A stretch of DNA of 64,000 nt from Auriscalpium vulgare. Lineage: Eukaryota > Basidiomycota > Agaricomycetes > Russulales > Auriscalpiaceae. Numbering within the stretch: the first letter of the stretch is position 1; each line of letters starts with the position of its first letter. The stretch lies in the NCBI GenBank assembly GCA_019915015.1, contig JAHBBC010000009.1, forward strand, positions 1,364,001 to 1,428,000. The letters run 5' to 3'. The notes under the pieces were generated by a model, which was given only the letters and a program-made list of their open reading frames with translations, searched no databases and was not told where the DNA came from. Of the stretch, positions 21,640 to 33,574 are shown piece by piece. The translations under genes were made by a program, and so were the position numbers.

Positions 21640-23487
21640 TGATGGGCACCCACAGGTAGTAGGGTGGTAAATGTGTGTGATACCAGATACCTAGAGCGCT
21701 GAGGAGGGTACCGTGATGATGTGTGTGTGCGAGTGGGTTTCAGGGTCCCGAAGATGATCGGATGTGTGTCTCCGACGTGGTGCGCAGGAGGTGTGTGCGG
21801 TCGGAAAGGTGGATCAGAGTGCACAAACGGTCGGAGAACTGTGCCGACGAGGGTCCGGAGGTGAGGACACGTGGTGCGAGTGACTGTGAGAAACTGGACG
21901 CGGTGCGTACAACCGTCGACAAAGGTGTGCAGAGTGTGGCTCTAATGCGTGATGCGCGACGGTGTTGCGAGGTGATCGAAACAACAACGAGGGGTGCGGG
22001 CAACAACGCTGAACTGTTGCGATTGTGCGAACGGTCGGATGAGTAGAGGCACAGGTCGGAATGTCGGATCAAGTGGTGGGAGTAAGTGCGATCGAGGGTG
22101 CAACCGCGACAGGACAAATGGAAGCGAGGCTGGGATCTCTCATGTCCCAAGACGGTAGGAGCAACGATGAGTCATGCAGGCAATGACGCAGAATCGTGTG
22201 GATGGTCAGAGGAGCGGGGGTGATGGGCGGAAGATAGGCCCGGGGATGAGTGGTGCAAGTACACCGATTCATGTTGCGATCGCTGCGGGATGAGCGGAAC
22301 ACAATTGTGATCTCCGATGTCACAAGACACTCGGAGCGATGAAGTGCGAGGGCAACAGCAGATGCAATGATGATGGAATAAGATGAGAGGGAGGAGAACA
22401 ATGAGCTGAGTGCGTGAGACGACGACGAAGACAAAGGCAAAGGCAAAGGTGACAGAGCTTGCCTCGAGCTAACTATACAATAGAGACGGAGATGCTGTGC
22501 TCCAAATGAGATCTGAACCATGGGGGGGAACCGAATCTGTATTGCAGTATGGATGCGACCGCTATTTATATGTTTCGACTGCTGCAGTACAAGTCCGATC
22601 AAGAATGAAGTCGGAATAAAGGAAAATGGTCGGAACAAAAGCAAACGATGGTGTGCAAGTTGCACATGGTACAGACAATGGAGGAGAGTCAAGAGGCTGT
22701 ATAGAACAATGTAGAGCAAGTGATCAGCGCTTATCAGGAGGACAGTGCAAGCACATGGAAAACAATCTGCGCTATCAAGGAGTGCGGGAGAGACATCCTA
22801 CAGAGTCGAACAAGACATTACGACTAGAAATAGAGACAATGGAGGTGTGGCTGGCGAGTGGTAGAATACACTCCGATGTGTGAGGGGGCTGCAGGTAAGT
22901 GTTGCGATTTTGCGACTCGTCGAATGGTCGGAAGAATGCTCTGGTATTGCGTGTGCAATGGTCAGAGCGGTGGAGGGATAATCGGAGTGCTGGTCCGACC
23001 GCAGAACGATCGGGATCGAATATATGTAGCGCGAACTTGAGCACTGAGCTGGACAATGGTTGGAGGACAATGGCGCAACTGTGGGGGTACTCGGAAGTCG
23101 CAGAGACGTCGGAGAGACGTGGCGCACGTGCTGAAACAACGATCCCAAGAATCAAAATGTCTGATGGAATTCCGGTGCGTTATGACAGCTGTGGGAGATG
23201 CTGTGCTTGAGGTCGTGTGGCGGCAGTTGGAACAATGAGCAAGTGGTTGGATGACTGCGTGTGCTGTGTGCAACGGTGTTGCTGGCGCGAGTGTGGTGTC
23301 CAAGGTATGATTCCGATCGCGTGACTGCTCTGCAAGAGTCCAATCTTGCGAGCGGTCGGAAGAACTAATCGGGTGGTCGGAGCACTGCTGTGCGATGCTG
23401 CGATCTTCGGAATTGTGTGTCTGTCGACTTGATGAAGGTGTGAAAATTCTGTAATGATTGCCTCGCAGCATGGAGCAAGGTGTATCA
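21640..23487 (-). mobile_element. Solo LTR inside copy A
   Basis: Read on the minus strand it has the TGATAC...GGTGCCCATCA termini of the 1618-3304 solo LTR and is clearly alignable to it. The flanks read GTGT (21636-21639) and GCGT (23488-23491), compatible with a decayed 4-bp duplication after one CpG transition. Confidence 0.8.
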
Positions 23488-23830
23488 GCGTCGTCACCAT
23501 TGTGCTGACGCACCACACGACGTCGACAATGTGTGTCTTGGCTTCCACTACGCCTATGGAGGCGGTTCCGGGCTCAATCGAGGGCTTGGATGTCATGTAT
23601 TTCTATGATGCCCAAGAGTTTTATCTGATGCTGTATTTCATGGCAAAAGAGTTATATTTCATTTTCACATGTATGTAATTTCTATCCACAGTAGCACCAT
23701 AGGATTGCATGTATATGTGAATCAGTCATGATAGGATATCTCGATTGAGCCCAGAACCGCCTCCACAGGCGCAGTAGAAGCTGAGATACACGTTGTCGAT
23801 GTCGCGTGGCACGTCAGCACGACAGCGACA
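23488..23830. repeat. Imperfect inverted repeat next to the solo LTR
   Basis: About 23490-23590 and 23745-23830 are inverted copies (GAGGCGGTTCCGGGCTCAAT against ATTGAGCCCAGAACCGCCTC), separated by about 150 bp of AT-rich sequence. It is a foldback remnant. Confidence 0.65.
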
Positions 23831-24121
23831 ACACGTCACATGTTGTGGGAAGCAGCGGTGATGTGTAAGCGTTGGAGTCAAGAGCGAAGCCACGGCACCT
23901 GGTGGCGCCGCAGGCCACAGGTCGAGGACCTCTGAACTCTTTTTTTTTCTCAGGAATTCTCCTCCATTTTGCAAATCACAATCATTGTAGCTTTATATAT
24001 ATATATATATTGTCCCAAAGTACCAAAGAAGGGGAAAGAAATTGATGCAAAGAGCAAACTGTCTTGTAGGGCAGGAGAAGATAGAAGGTCAACAACTACT
24101 GCACATATCCTATAAAGCTAA

Positions 24122-24206
24122 ATGGCCTTGTAGTGTAGTGGTGAATACTATTGGTTGATATATAAAGCCAAGAGGTTGTAGGTTCAATTCCCCCTCTGTG
24201 CGACTT
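24122..24206 (+). ncRNA. tRNA-derived Pol III-like unit in copy A
   Basis: It has an A-box-like TAGTGTAGTGGTGAA at 24131, a B box GGTTCAATTCC at 24181-24191, then a T-run at about 24204. The acceptor ends do not pair, so it is not a functional tRNA. It looks like a tRNA-derived SINE head or a Pol III promoter carried by the element. Copies occur in the other three elements. Confidence 0.6.
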
Positions 24207-24254
24207 TTTATTAATATAAATATTCAGCCCGGGTATTGTAGTAGCCGGGTTTGT

Positions 24255-24314
24255 GCACCATGACGCGTTTAAATATGCACACAGTCGAAAGTGCCGGTTG
24301 ATGCGTCATGGTGC
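24255..24314. other. Conserved long hairpin, copy A
   Basis: GCACCATGACGC (24255-24266) and GCGTCATGGTGC (24303-24314) form a perfect 12-bp stem around a 36-nt loop. It follows the CCCGGGTATTGTAGTAGCCGGG block shared by the family. Confidence 0.7.
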
Positions 24315-25275
24315 GTGTTTGGCCTACCCGTGGGAAAGTTTTACCTAAAATGGAAACTGTGCAGTATTGTTTGCTGACTCGAGAACAATTGAAATCATGT
24401 TCATATTGTTGCTGGTTAGCTTGCAAAACGCAAAATACTTGCAGACATGAGTGTCTTTGGAAGTGAGAAGGTGTTGAAAAGCATTGGGCAGGAGCTACTT
24501 AGCTAAAAATTGCTCAATTGCCGGGTAACCGGGTACTTTATCCCCGGGATTAGTAAGCAATGACTCATTGACCGGCAAAAATCCCAGTCTGCCTGATTCA
24601 ACTGCGTCATTTTCCCACGCTTGTTGAGGAATTATATTATTGGCTATTCACATGATCAACATCCTTTCAACACTTCTGGTATATATAATGCATGGTAGTT
24701 AGCAACTAGAGCCCTCCCAATTGCCAACCTCACCATTGTCACCCCGTGGGAACATGTTACCAAAAAGGGAAGTTAGAAGGCCTTCTCTTCTGACTTCAGA
24801 ACAATTGGTATCATGTGTATATCAATGCTAATTAGCTTGGAAAATGCAAAATACTCGCAGACACGAGTGTCTTTGCAGTGCAAAGGTGTGTAAATCACAG
24901 GGCAGGCAGTAGCTACTTAGCTAAGAATTACAGAATTAGGCAGGTGGGATGACATGACTTGACTTTAGTCCAAGCTTTGGGACATATCTCCTAGAGCAAT
25001 CTTTCTAATGCATGCATTTTGCCTGACTGATGAAGGAAATAAATGATTAGGAGGAATCATAATGAAGAGTACTCGTCATGAGAACCATGCTAGTGCTATA
25101 GTTGAAGTGTGAGGATCCTGCAAGGTGCGGCAGGACCTGCTTAGCTAAGAATTACTGAAAAAGGCAGTTGGGACGACGCGACTTGACCGTGGGATCTATT
25201 TCCTAAAGCGACTTATAATGTGTTCACGTTTTGGCCTGACTTGGTTGAAGAAAGAAACGATTAAGAGTAATCGTA

Positions 25276-26395
25276 ATGATATAACGCAAAATAGGAGCTG
25301 GGTGCATTTTGGTGATATGGATTAAGAATCCAGCCTGGTGGTGTGATATAGATTAAAACAGGGGCTGAGTGCATTTAGGTGTGATCCAAATTAAATATCC
25401 AGCCTGGTGGCATGATGTGAATTAATACAGGGGCTGAGAGCATTCTGGTGTGGCATGATGTGAATTTATACAAGGCTGAGTGCATTTTTTTGTGATCTCA
25501 ATTGAAATTTCATCCAAGTGGTGTGATGCAGATTTCAACAGGGCTGAGTGCATTTCCGTGTGAGCTGAATTAAAAATCCACCCTGGTCATCTGATGTGAA
25601 TTTAAACAGGGCTGAGTGCATTTCAGTGTGATCTAAATGAAATATTCAGCCCGGTGGTGTGATATGAATTAAAAACAGGGGCTGAGTGCATTCTGGTTTG
25701 GTGTGATATAAATATCAAGAGGGCTGAGTGCATTGGTTGTGCTTCGAATTACATATTCAGCCCGGTGGCATGATGTGAATTTAAACGGGGCTGAGTGCAT
25801 TTTGATGTGATCTGAACTGAAAATCCACCCTACTCGTCTGATATGAATATCAACATCGCTGAGTGCATTTTGTTGTGCTTTGAATTAAATATTCTGCCCA
25901 ATCAACATGGCTGAGTGCATTTTGGTATGATCTGAATTAAAAATGCACCCTGGTCGTCTGATATGAATATCAACATGGCTGAGTGCATTTTGTTGTTCTT
26001 TGAATTAAATATCCAGCCCGGTGGCATAATGTGAATTAAAACAGGGGCTGAGTGCATTTTGGTGTGATCTGAATTACAAATCCAGCCAGGTGGTTTGATG
26101 TGAATTTAAACGGGGTTGAGTGCATTTTGTTGCGCTTTGTATTAAGTATTCATCCCAGTGGGATGGTGTGAATTAAAACAGGGGCTGAGTGCATTTTGGT
26201 GTGATCTGAATCAAAAATCCACCCTGGTCGTCTGATATGAATATCAACATGGTTGAGTGCATTTTGGTATGATCTGAATTAAAAATCCACCCTGGTCGTC
26301 TGATATGAATATCAACATGGCTGAGTGCATTTTGTTGTGCTTTGAATAAAATATTCTGCCCGGTGGCATGATGTGAATGAAAACAGGGTCTTTTG
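25276..26395. repeat. Minisatellite array
   Basis: Many diverged units with the core GGCTGAGTGCATTTTGGTG, a middle ATCTGAATTAAAAATCCA and CCTGGTCGTCTGATATGAAT, with spacing of about 60-130 bp. Units also occur left of the inserted element (20215-20544), so the array was split by that insertion. No gene. Confidence 0.85.
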
Positions 26396-26464
26396 AACAC
26401 CTGGCGTGGAAGGAGCATGCCAGACCAGAAAGACGCAGCCAATATTAGTTGTTACTTATTAGAT

Positions 26465-27935
26465 CACTGCGTCGAACGCTCAAAAACAATATACTTTGCA
26501 GTCAGGAAAAAGACCTACAGTTCACTGCCCTGATTTGCACTTCCTGTGAGCTCTGAGCAAGAACTCCCAACAAAGGTGCTCACAGGTCGGCCTGCATCAA
26601 CTTCCCACTTCCAACAAGGGTGCTCACAGGCCGGCCTGTATCAACCTCTGCCGACGAAGAAGGCCCGAGGAAGAAAGACCGCAGGGAAGGGCCGCAGGGC
26701 GGCCTGAGCTCCGCATCAAACTCTGACAACAAGGGTACAAGGAAGAAAAGCCGCAGGGTCAGATACAAGGCAAAAATCAAACACATACTTCGTAGACACC
26801 AAAGCATGCACAACAAACTTCAATCCCCCCATCTCAATGCCATCCTCAACTCTGTATTGGTCTGCTTGCACTGTATTGAGGCTGAAGCATAGAAAGCCTC
26901 TGACATTCTCAAAGACACAGTGATTGGGCCTGAGAAAGTCAACCCATGAGAGTAAATTAAGGATCAGGCTACTGCGTCTAACGCTCAAAAATAATATACT
27001 TTGCAGTCAGGAAAGAGACCTACAATTCACTGCCCTGATTTGCACTGCCTGTGAGCTCTGAGCAAGAACTCCCAACAAAGGTGCTCACAGGTCAGCCTGC
27101 ATCAACTTCTCACTTCCAACAAGGGTGCTCACAGGCCGGCCTGTATCAACCTCTGCCGACAAAGAAGGCCCGAGGAAGAAAGACTGCAGGGAAAGGCCGC
27201 AGGGCGGCCTGAGCTCCGCATCAAACTCTGACAACAAAGGTACAAGGAAGAAAAGCCGCAGGGTCAGATACAAGGCAAAAATCAAACACATACTTCGTAG
27301 ACACCAAAGCATGCACAACAAACTTCAATCCCCCCATCTCAATGCCATCCTCAACTCTGTATTGGTCTGCTTGCACTGTATTGAGGCTGAAGCACAGAAA
27401 GCCTCTGACATTATCAAAGACACAGTGATTGGGCCTGAGAAAGTCAACTCATGAGAGTAAATACTTTGCAGTCAGGAAAGAGACCTACAGTTCACTGCCC
27501 TGATTTGCACTGCCTGTGAGCTCTGAGCATGAACTCCCAACAAAGGTGCTCACAGGTCGGCCTGCATCAACTTCTCACTTCCAACAAGGGTGCTCACAGG
27601 CCGGCCTGTATCAACCTCTGCCGACAAAGAAGGCCCGAGGAAGAAAGACTGCAGGGAAAGGCCGCAGGGCGGCCTGAGCTCCGCATCAAACTCTGACAAC
27701 AAAGGTACAAGGAAGAAAAGCCGCAGGGTCAGATACAAGGCAAAAATCAAACACATACTTCGTAGACACCAAAGCATGCACAACAAACTTCAATCCCCCC
27801 ATCTCAATGCCATCCTCAACTCTGTATTGGTCTGCTTGCACTGTATTGAGGCTGAAGCATAGAAAGCCTCTGACATTATCAAAGACACAGTGATTGGGCC
27901 TGAGAAAGTCAAACCATGAGAGTAAATTAAGCATC
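26465..27935. repeat. Three tandem copies of a 465-505-bp unit
   Basis: Near-identical units recur at offsets of 505 and 465 bp; the third lacks about 40 bp. Each unit contains an open frame of about 90 codons on the plus strand (at 26620, 27125 and 27590) with Lys/Arg-rich KKSRRVRYKAKIKHILRRH followed by a hydrophobic stretch, and an overlapping minus-strand frame. Substitutions are few, so duplication is recent. I see no splice or start context that convinces me this is a gene. Confidence 0.85.
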
Positions 27936-28629
27936 AGGTTACTCTTTACATCATTTGCCTTCTGGAACATATTGAGTCGAGAGAGAGGTTGACTGAGATG
28001 TAGACACTGCTTGATATGAGTTTAAACAGGGCTGACCTGCAGGGCGTTATACACAATATTCTGCAGGAGATATATGGACATGCTTGACTTAAATAAATAA
28101 ACACTTTGTTGCACAGGCTGCATCAGAAGGATACACACACAAAATTCCGCAAGAGATATATACACAAGCTTAGACTTGGAATAATGCACACTTTGTTGCA
28201 CAAACTCGCGATAAAGGAGCAGCATACATTATTTGTCACCCCATCTAACTTTCAAAAAAACATTTTTTGCATACAGACCGGTATTTTCCTAAGCAGCTGG
28301 ACTTAATGTGAAAGTCACAACTCGGACCGAGTCAAATACAAATTGTATGTTGAGATTGATCTGCAGAATATAGATGGACTTACGCGGACTCGGATGTTTG
28401 TCATTGCACCAACTAGCTTTTGTGTGTGAACAATCACCTACAATACATACACAAACAGATACATACGGTTGGAATATAAATTTGTTGTGAAATGTTAAAT
28501 AGTCTTCATATTTCATAAACCCAACTAACTTATTTTCTGTTTATCTTTTGACTCTAGCGAGAGGTCAATAAACTAGAGTCGCTGGCAAGAACCCGACGAT
28601 ATCATTATTATTTTATTACTTTGATTATT
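27936..28629. other. AT-rich intergenic DNA with short direct repeats
   Basis: About 28055-28210 contains two diverged copies of a roughly 95-bp unit (GAGATATATGGACATGCTTGACTT / GAGATATATACACAAGC). No gene seen. Confidence 0.5.
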
Positions 28630-29553
28630 TTATACTAGTCCGTCGTAACTATCGACTTGTTCTTGCAGCCGGCGGATGTGTTCCTCCAATTTCGTTATTT
28701 CAAGGGATTTTTCCTTGCATGCGATGACTTTTTGTGCGTATAATTTCTTGATGACCTGTACCAGATTTTATATGATGTAAACTGAAAGATTTATTACGTA
28801 CCTCTATCCTTGTAATCATATTAATGGTCAAAGTTATTCTTTTGTCTATTTCTTCGTTCATTCTTTTGTGTATAAATTCCGCGTCTTTCTTCAGCATCGA
28901 CAGGTTGACTTTCACTTCTGGCGTTGAATCGTAACCACGTCGTTATTTATTGTGTTTCATCACACACCTTCACTACTGTTGATTGGTGCCTCCCTACTGC
29001 CATCCGTGTATTCGATGGTTGCAATCTCTTCTGAATGTATATCCTGAAATCGTCTTAGTACAAGATATTCAATGTTTCATCTCATGGTCTTACCGTCTTT
29101 GGTTTTGCATCATTCGACATATTTAATTCACTTATTTTTCGTGATATGGCGTGTGGTGAGAGATATTGATGGTTGTGGAATAACATTATGATGGCGCCTA
29201 GTTCTGGTTCTGTCGGTATTCCCGTGAGCTGAACCAATAGAGCGTTTTTTTTGCCAACAATTGCCTGTCGTTTATTTTAAAGCGATGCTTATTTATAAAA
29301 GTGAGGAACGTACTATTAAAGACATTAGGTCTCGAATTGAATCGTTGTTTATTTGCGAAGGGTCATGTTGATACTTTCTTATTAGCCGTTTCAGTTGTTT
29401 TTGACGTGTATTGATGTCTTTTTTCAGTTTTTCTGTCTTTGTTTCGGATTTCATAGATTCTTTGTACGTCGACAACATGTTACGTAGCCAAGCGGGGAAA
29501 GCGACCGTTGACCCCCTGAGTTGGTGTTTCAGATGCCGACGTTGTTTGTACAT
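28630..29553 (-). CDS. Five-exon coiled-coil gene at the edge of the cluster
   Basis: Exons on the minus strand: 29553-29314, 29264-29094, 29043-28968, 28917-28802, 28755-28630. They join in phase (intron phases 0, 0, 1, 0) to 242 residues. The N-terminus MYKQRRHLKHQLRGS leads into a Lys-rich helix; the middle has ALLVQLTGIPTEPELG; the last two exons (MLKKDAEFIHKRMNEEIDKR and LEEHIRRLQEQVD) are coiled coil. Size, intron style and the C-terminal coil match the neighbouring family, but the Trp-Trp motif is absent. An upstream frame (29611, MVKIEHATVSPTGTG) could contribute an alternative start. Product not recognised. Confidence 0.7.
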
Positions 29554-29713
29554 GCTTGCTCAATACCCCTGTTCCGGTCGGTGATACTGTCGCGTGTTCA
29601 ATCTTTACCATGATGCCTGAACCCCGCGGTACGGATCTCAAGCGTCCGTAGTGTTGGAAACTTATCATTTTAGCAAGATGCTGTTATCGTTAGTTTAAAG
29701 TCCAAAGGAAAGA

Positions 29714-30101
29714 ATGAAGGTATCGTGGCCCTGTTCAATTCACTATATATCTGGTGCCTTAATGGTTTTGATTCGTGTAGCTGTTGATTTGTCTTTGTTG
29801 GAAGCGGCGGACTGGAATAATTTGGATCCTGGTGAGATGCATGGTAAGAATTTGTACGTCTCATATCAATTATTTCGTTTTTCTTATGTTGTGGGGTAGA
29901 TCGCGACACTAATGTTGATGGTATGTACGTGATTCTTTCGTATCAACTAAATTGTTAATTCATGTTTAAAAGTTCTTCGTGGGTGTTTCATTTTCTAAAA
30001 CGGATACTGTTATTCATGATATCTTTGTCTGTTTAGTGAAACGTATGGAAGACCCGGAATACTGGAAACGGCATACCGGCGCTGTAAAGAAAACAACCTA
30101 G
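29714..30101 (+). CDS. Small three-exon gene, 71 residues
   Basis: Exons 29714-29843, 29900-29920 and 30037-30101 splice in phase 1/1 to a short protein: a hydrophobic N-terminal half (IHYISGALMVLIRVAVDLS), then EAADWNNLDPGEMH and a basic tail ending KKTT. It starts 161 bp upstream of, and divergent from, the 28630-29553 gene. It may be a diverged fragment of the cluster family or a short real protein. Nothing recognised. Confidence 0.5.
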
Positions 30102-30158
30102 TTACTACATGTCAATGTCTTATTGTGTATAATGTCCTTTTGTTACTATTCGTCATTA

Positions 30159-31188
30159 TTAGTTGGAAATTAATTGTTTAAGATGTTGTAAGTATTTCAA
30201 TGTGTGAAGAAGGTCTTGATGAAGTTCCCCCATTTCCAGTACAATGTCTTCACTGAAGTTGCGATCTAACCATGTTAATTTTAGTTTATTGCCTTGGTTT
30301 GTTCTTATTTATGGATCTACCTTTGGTCTCAGTTTTGTCCGCGTCATATTGTATGTGGTTTGCTTGCATTTCTGATTCATCATTCTTTATTTGATTATCT
30401 GCATAAACATTCATTCTGTCATGTTTAATAAATCGATCGTTTACTTACCTTCCAGCGCTTTTGTTTTAAGTTCTTTTACAGATCTATCTATTTGTTTATT
30501 AGGTTTCTTTTGAATTTGTTGATATTTATTCAACGCTTACTTTTTGATGTACATTGCATAGGTCTTATTGCAGATTCATCTGTACGCTCATAAGTTCCTC
30601 ATATGAATATTTTGATTTAAGGAGTAGCTTCTGTACCGCCGCTGGATACTGAGTGGTAGAATTAATGCGATAAAATTGAAGATGAAACATAAATGCTTAC
30701 TGTATATCGCTTCTTCCGTATCTTCGATTAAGATTACTTCATTATCTACATTGACCGTATATCGGTATGAATATTTTTGTAGAACATATTGTTTACTTAC
30801 GTTTCTCATTCCACCACATATTTTCTCCCTTATAACTTGAGCATCGTATATCGACTTCAATGGGAATATCTGCCAGTCTTGTGATATCGAACTGCTCAAA
30901 CACGCTTTTTCCTGCTAGAGCAATTGTTGATATATATCGGATGCTTTTGGCAATGTATGGAGGGAGAATAAATTCGCTTTGATTTGTATAATCTGGAATA
31001 TCATTGTATGCGTCTAACTATTTTTGGTGTTAGTTTTTCTCCTTGGTTTTTAATGACGAAAACTATACTATTTCTGCAACGACTCGTTTGATATCCGATG
31101 TTTTCAATTTGTTCTTTTGAGACCTGAATGCCTTTATAACACATGCAATGCGTGTTTCTCTTGCGATAATATGAGCTGGTACGGGCAT
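30159..31188 (-). CDS. WW-module cluster gene 1 (eight exons)
   Basis: Exons on the minus strand: 31188-31069, 31017-30801, 30745-30701, 30648-30637 (a 12-nt exon), 30579-30541, 30487-30449, 30398-30321, 30265-30159, all joining in phase. I took the start MPVPAHIIARETRIACVIKA because it aligns with the other members; an in-frame ATG exists at 31281. Exon 1 ends at a phase-0 intron and exon 2 ends in EVDIRCSSYKGENMWWNEK at a phase-1 intron, as in the rest of the family. Then come an acidic/polar linker (DNQIKNDESEMQANHI) and a C-terminal helix (MGELHQDLLHTLKYLQHLKQ). If the 12-nt exon is not used, the frame ends 20 bp later. Function unknown. Confidence 0.7.
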
Positions 31189-31340
31189 GATGGTGGCGAG
31201 GATCAAGTCACATTTCCCGGGCAAGGCTCTAAAGGGGCCAACAAGGCGCAGATCGTACGATCGCTTACAAATCCATGTCACGTTCTTTGAGAAGTCGGAG
31301 CGTGATAGGGGCTATCAAACCTCGACTTCTTCTCCGCAAC

Positions 31341-33574
31341 ATGTCATCAGTTGACCTGAATCAACTTCAATGTCGACTTTACGTCGCTGCGTTGTCCTTA
31401 TCACATATGGGCCGGGACGAGCAGTGTGATGGGTTGCGTCGATTATTGACAGAAGCGGTAAAGTTTGTTTTCGGTTTTGCTATTTCGCTACTAATAGTAC
31501 ATGCTTTAGTTTAATGCAAGACTGGCAACGCGGGAAGATGATCATAGTATACCTCCGTACATGGACAAAGTTTTTCGTATTATCGCGGATGCCTATCGCG
31601 CGCGGGACGGCGACAATATTTCCTTGACCGTATCCGATTTTCTTTCCGATGCTCCTCCTCGATATAAAGAAGTAGACTTGGGTGAAGATCGGTGGTGGGA
31701 ACAAGGTGTTTCTTAATGTTTCTATGTGGTTGCTTTGTTTAACATTTCTCAGTGCCTCTCAAAATACATCGTGTATTTACCGACCAGGAGGGAAGGCGAC
31801 AACGTGTCAAAATCACGTTGACAAGCCCCGTCCCGCGCTGGGAGGGGATCTCGACTGTCTTTTCGCATTTTCGACCAAGTCCTCGGTCACGTGACCTCGG
31901 CCTTCCTGCGCCACGATCGGAACGCCCCGCCGACTCCCACGCTGCTCGCACCACGCGCCCCCAGTCGCCACACGCTCGCCAGCACAGCATTTCCCACGCC
32001 CGTCACGACGCATCAGATTTCCATCAGACTCGTACAGCCTGGTCGCACGACAGCCACGCTCGGCGCTACGCAGCTCCGGAGCTCTCACGCCATCCGAGTA
32101 CCGCCTCAGTCGCCCATTGTCCGCTCGCCCATTGTCCGCCACACGAGCCCGACTACCCCGACGTCCTCCGATTCAGCGCTACCGACTAGCCCGCTTCCCT
32201 CCGATGCGCCCTAGCGCCTTACGACCCGCGCTACGCCCCCGCAGTCACGACACGACTTGCGATCGACACGTGACCCAGTCGCGACGCGCGTCGGAAGCGT
32301 TGCTTTCCGAACGTTCGCAATCGGAAGACGCATCCTCGTGTCCTCGTCATCAGACCGCCGCTATCGTGCTCAATATGGTGCTCCTTGTCTATTCCCGCGC
32401 TCCCCGACGCTGTTTCCCACATTCGACGACAGAGCGGATCGTTTCCCGCGCCGTTTCCTTTGTCCTTTGACAGCGCTGATCGTTCGCTCGACATCGTCCC
32501 CCGCCTCGTTCCTCGTCGTCTGACCGTCGCATGACTCTCGCACATTGTCCGCACCATTTGACACGACACCGCTATCTTTTCTTTTGTCTTTCCGATGTTT
32601 CCGTACTTACTCGATCGGACACGCACTGTACTCGTCGCAACGTATAAATAGTCGTCGGATACTCTGCGAAATGCAAGTTACGTTCCCCCCTCATCGCTCC
32701 GAGCACAAGTCGTGCGCTCTCGCCCTCGTCGTATCGTATAGCGGTCAACATCGGTTGACTGCTCTCGCGCCTCAGCCTCAGTCATCGCCTTAGCCTTTGT
32801 TCTCGCCTTCCGTCTTATCGCTCTCATCTTGTTCCATCGTTGTTGTCCCTTTGCCCGAGCCCTCGATCGCAGTCGCGTCGCAGTCTTCCGACATCGTACG
32901 TCGAAGTCTTGCTTTCCGATCGGTCGGAGAGTCGATCGATCGCCTCGTCGCTGCTGCGCTCTCGATCGGATCGCAGTACGATTGATCGGAGACGGTCGTC
33001 GCTTACTCCGGGACTCCTGACGCTCGCTCGCACACACACCGACATCTCTGCAGCGCTCTAGGGATTGGTGCTACGTTACGCATTCCGCCCTACTACCTGG
33101 TTGTGTCCATCAACGTTACCTCTTGCTTCGTCGTCTAATGTTGTTCCTCCGCCTACAATGCAAATAGGTATATTTTATATTTCAGGACTTGCACGTTCAC
33201 TATTCACATGTAATGTGTTCTTGCTTAGATGATGTTGAAAGGAGGCTCGCGGATTGTCACCAATTGCTGAACGAACTGAAGTCAAACATGAAGTCTGTCG
33301 AGGATGAAGTATGGCGGAATGATCGTCGGTCTCTGGTACGTATAATCAATACAATAGCGCGTTTTTTTTCACTTAAACAATTCCAGAAACTGATATCTGC
33401 GAGTGATGCGCTCAACGAAGAGTTCAATTACCTGACTGAAGTTTACAAGGTTCGAGTTATTAAGACAGTCCTACTCGTATTCTGACATTACCGTCCTTGG
33501 TGCAATAGGGTCTCCGAATAGATTGGTTGAAGATGCAACACTCTCTGAAAAAGCATAGGAATTGTGATTTCTAA
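31341..33574 (+). pseudogene. WW-module cluster gene 2, split by a solo LTR
   Basis: Exons 31341-31457, 31510-31705, 31753-31818 continued at 33117-33167, 33229-33335, 33387-33449 and 33509-33574 give 221 residues in one frame once the LTR and one ACGT are removed. The N-terminal module is QLQCRLYVAALSLSHM ... PPYMDKVFRIIADAYRARDG ... EVDLGEDRWWEQ, with the family's phase-0 and phase-1 introns, followed by a coiled coil (LNELKSNMKSVEDEVW; SDALNEEFNYLTEVYK). It is divergent from the gene at 30159-31188, the two starts lying 153 bp apart. All other coding features are intact, so the LTR insertion is the only visible lesion. Confidence 0.75.
31819..33112 (+). mobile_element. Solo LTR inside an exon, ACGT duplication
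   Basis: It begins TGACAAGCCCCGTCCCGCGC and ends GTGTCCATCA, flanked by ACGT at 31815-31818 and 33113-33116. It is GC-rich in an AT-rich gene. It contains GGTCACGTGACC (about 31887-31898), a CACGTG palindrome like those of the 5515 LTR. A second, CpG-depleted copy is at 48659-49903. Confidence 0.9.

Larger units (their letters stand above)
20545..25273 (+). mobile_element. Hairpin-ended TIR-less element, copy A (4.73 kb)
   Basis: The left end is (A)CTTGGTGGGAAATGGCC followed by TACAATTACTCTTAATCA. The right end is the palindrome CGATTAAGAGTAATCG followed by TAA. A reverse copy at 55011-59739 matches along the whole length with only a few differences visible. The interior holds LTR debris (about 20715-21335), a nearly whole solo LTR (21640-23487), a tRNA-like unit, a hairpin, and an older degenerate copy of the right end near 25000. 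It sits inside a minisatellite, and the flanking repeat appears uninterrupted without a target duplication. Termini with a 3' hairpin and no TIR or duplication resemble Helitrons, but the end is GTAA rather than CTRR and no Rep-helicase is encoded. Confidence 0.7.

Noticed and set aside
24122..24206. Functional tRNA gene
   Set aside because: A and B boxes are present but the 5' and 3' ends cannot form an acceptor stem and the T stem is poor; classed as tRNA-derived.
20545..25273. TA target duplication typical of Tc1/mariner
   Set aside because: TA appears at both ends of copies A and C, but the ends CTTGG and AATCG are not inverted repeats, copies B and E/D lack TA on the CTTGG side, and the flanking minisatellite closes without a duplication.
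25276..26395. CRISPR array
   Set aside because: Repeats are diverged, unevenly spaced and spacer-like parts are themselves repeated; it is a eukaryotic minisatellite.
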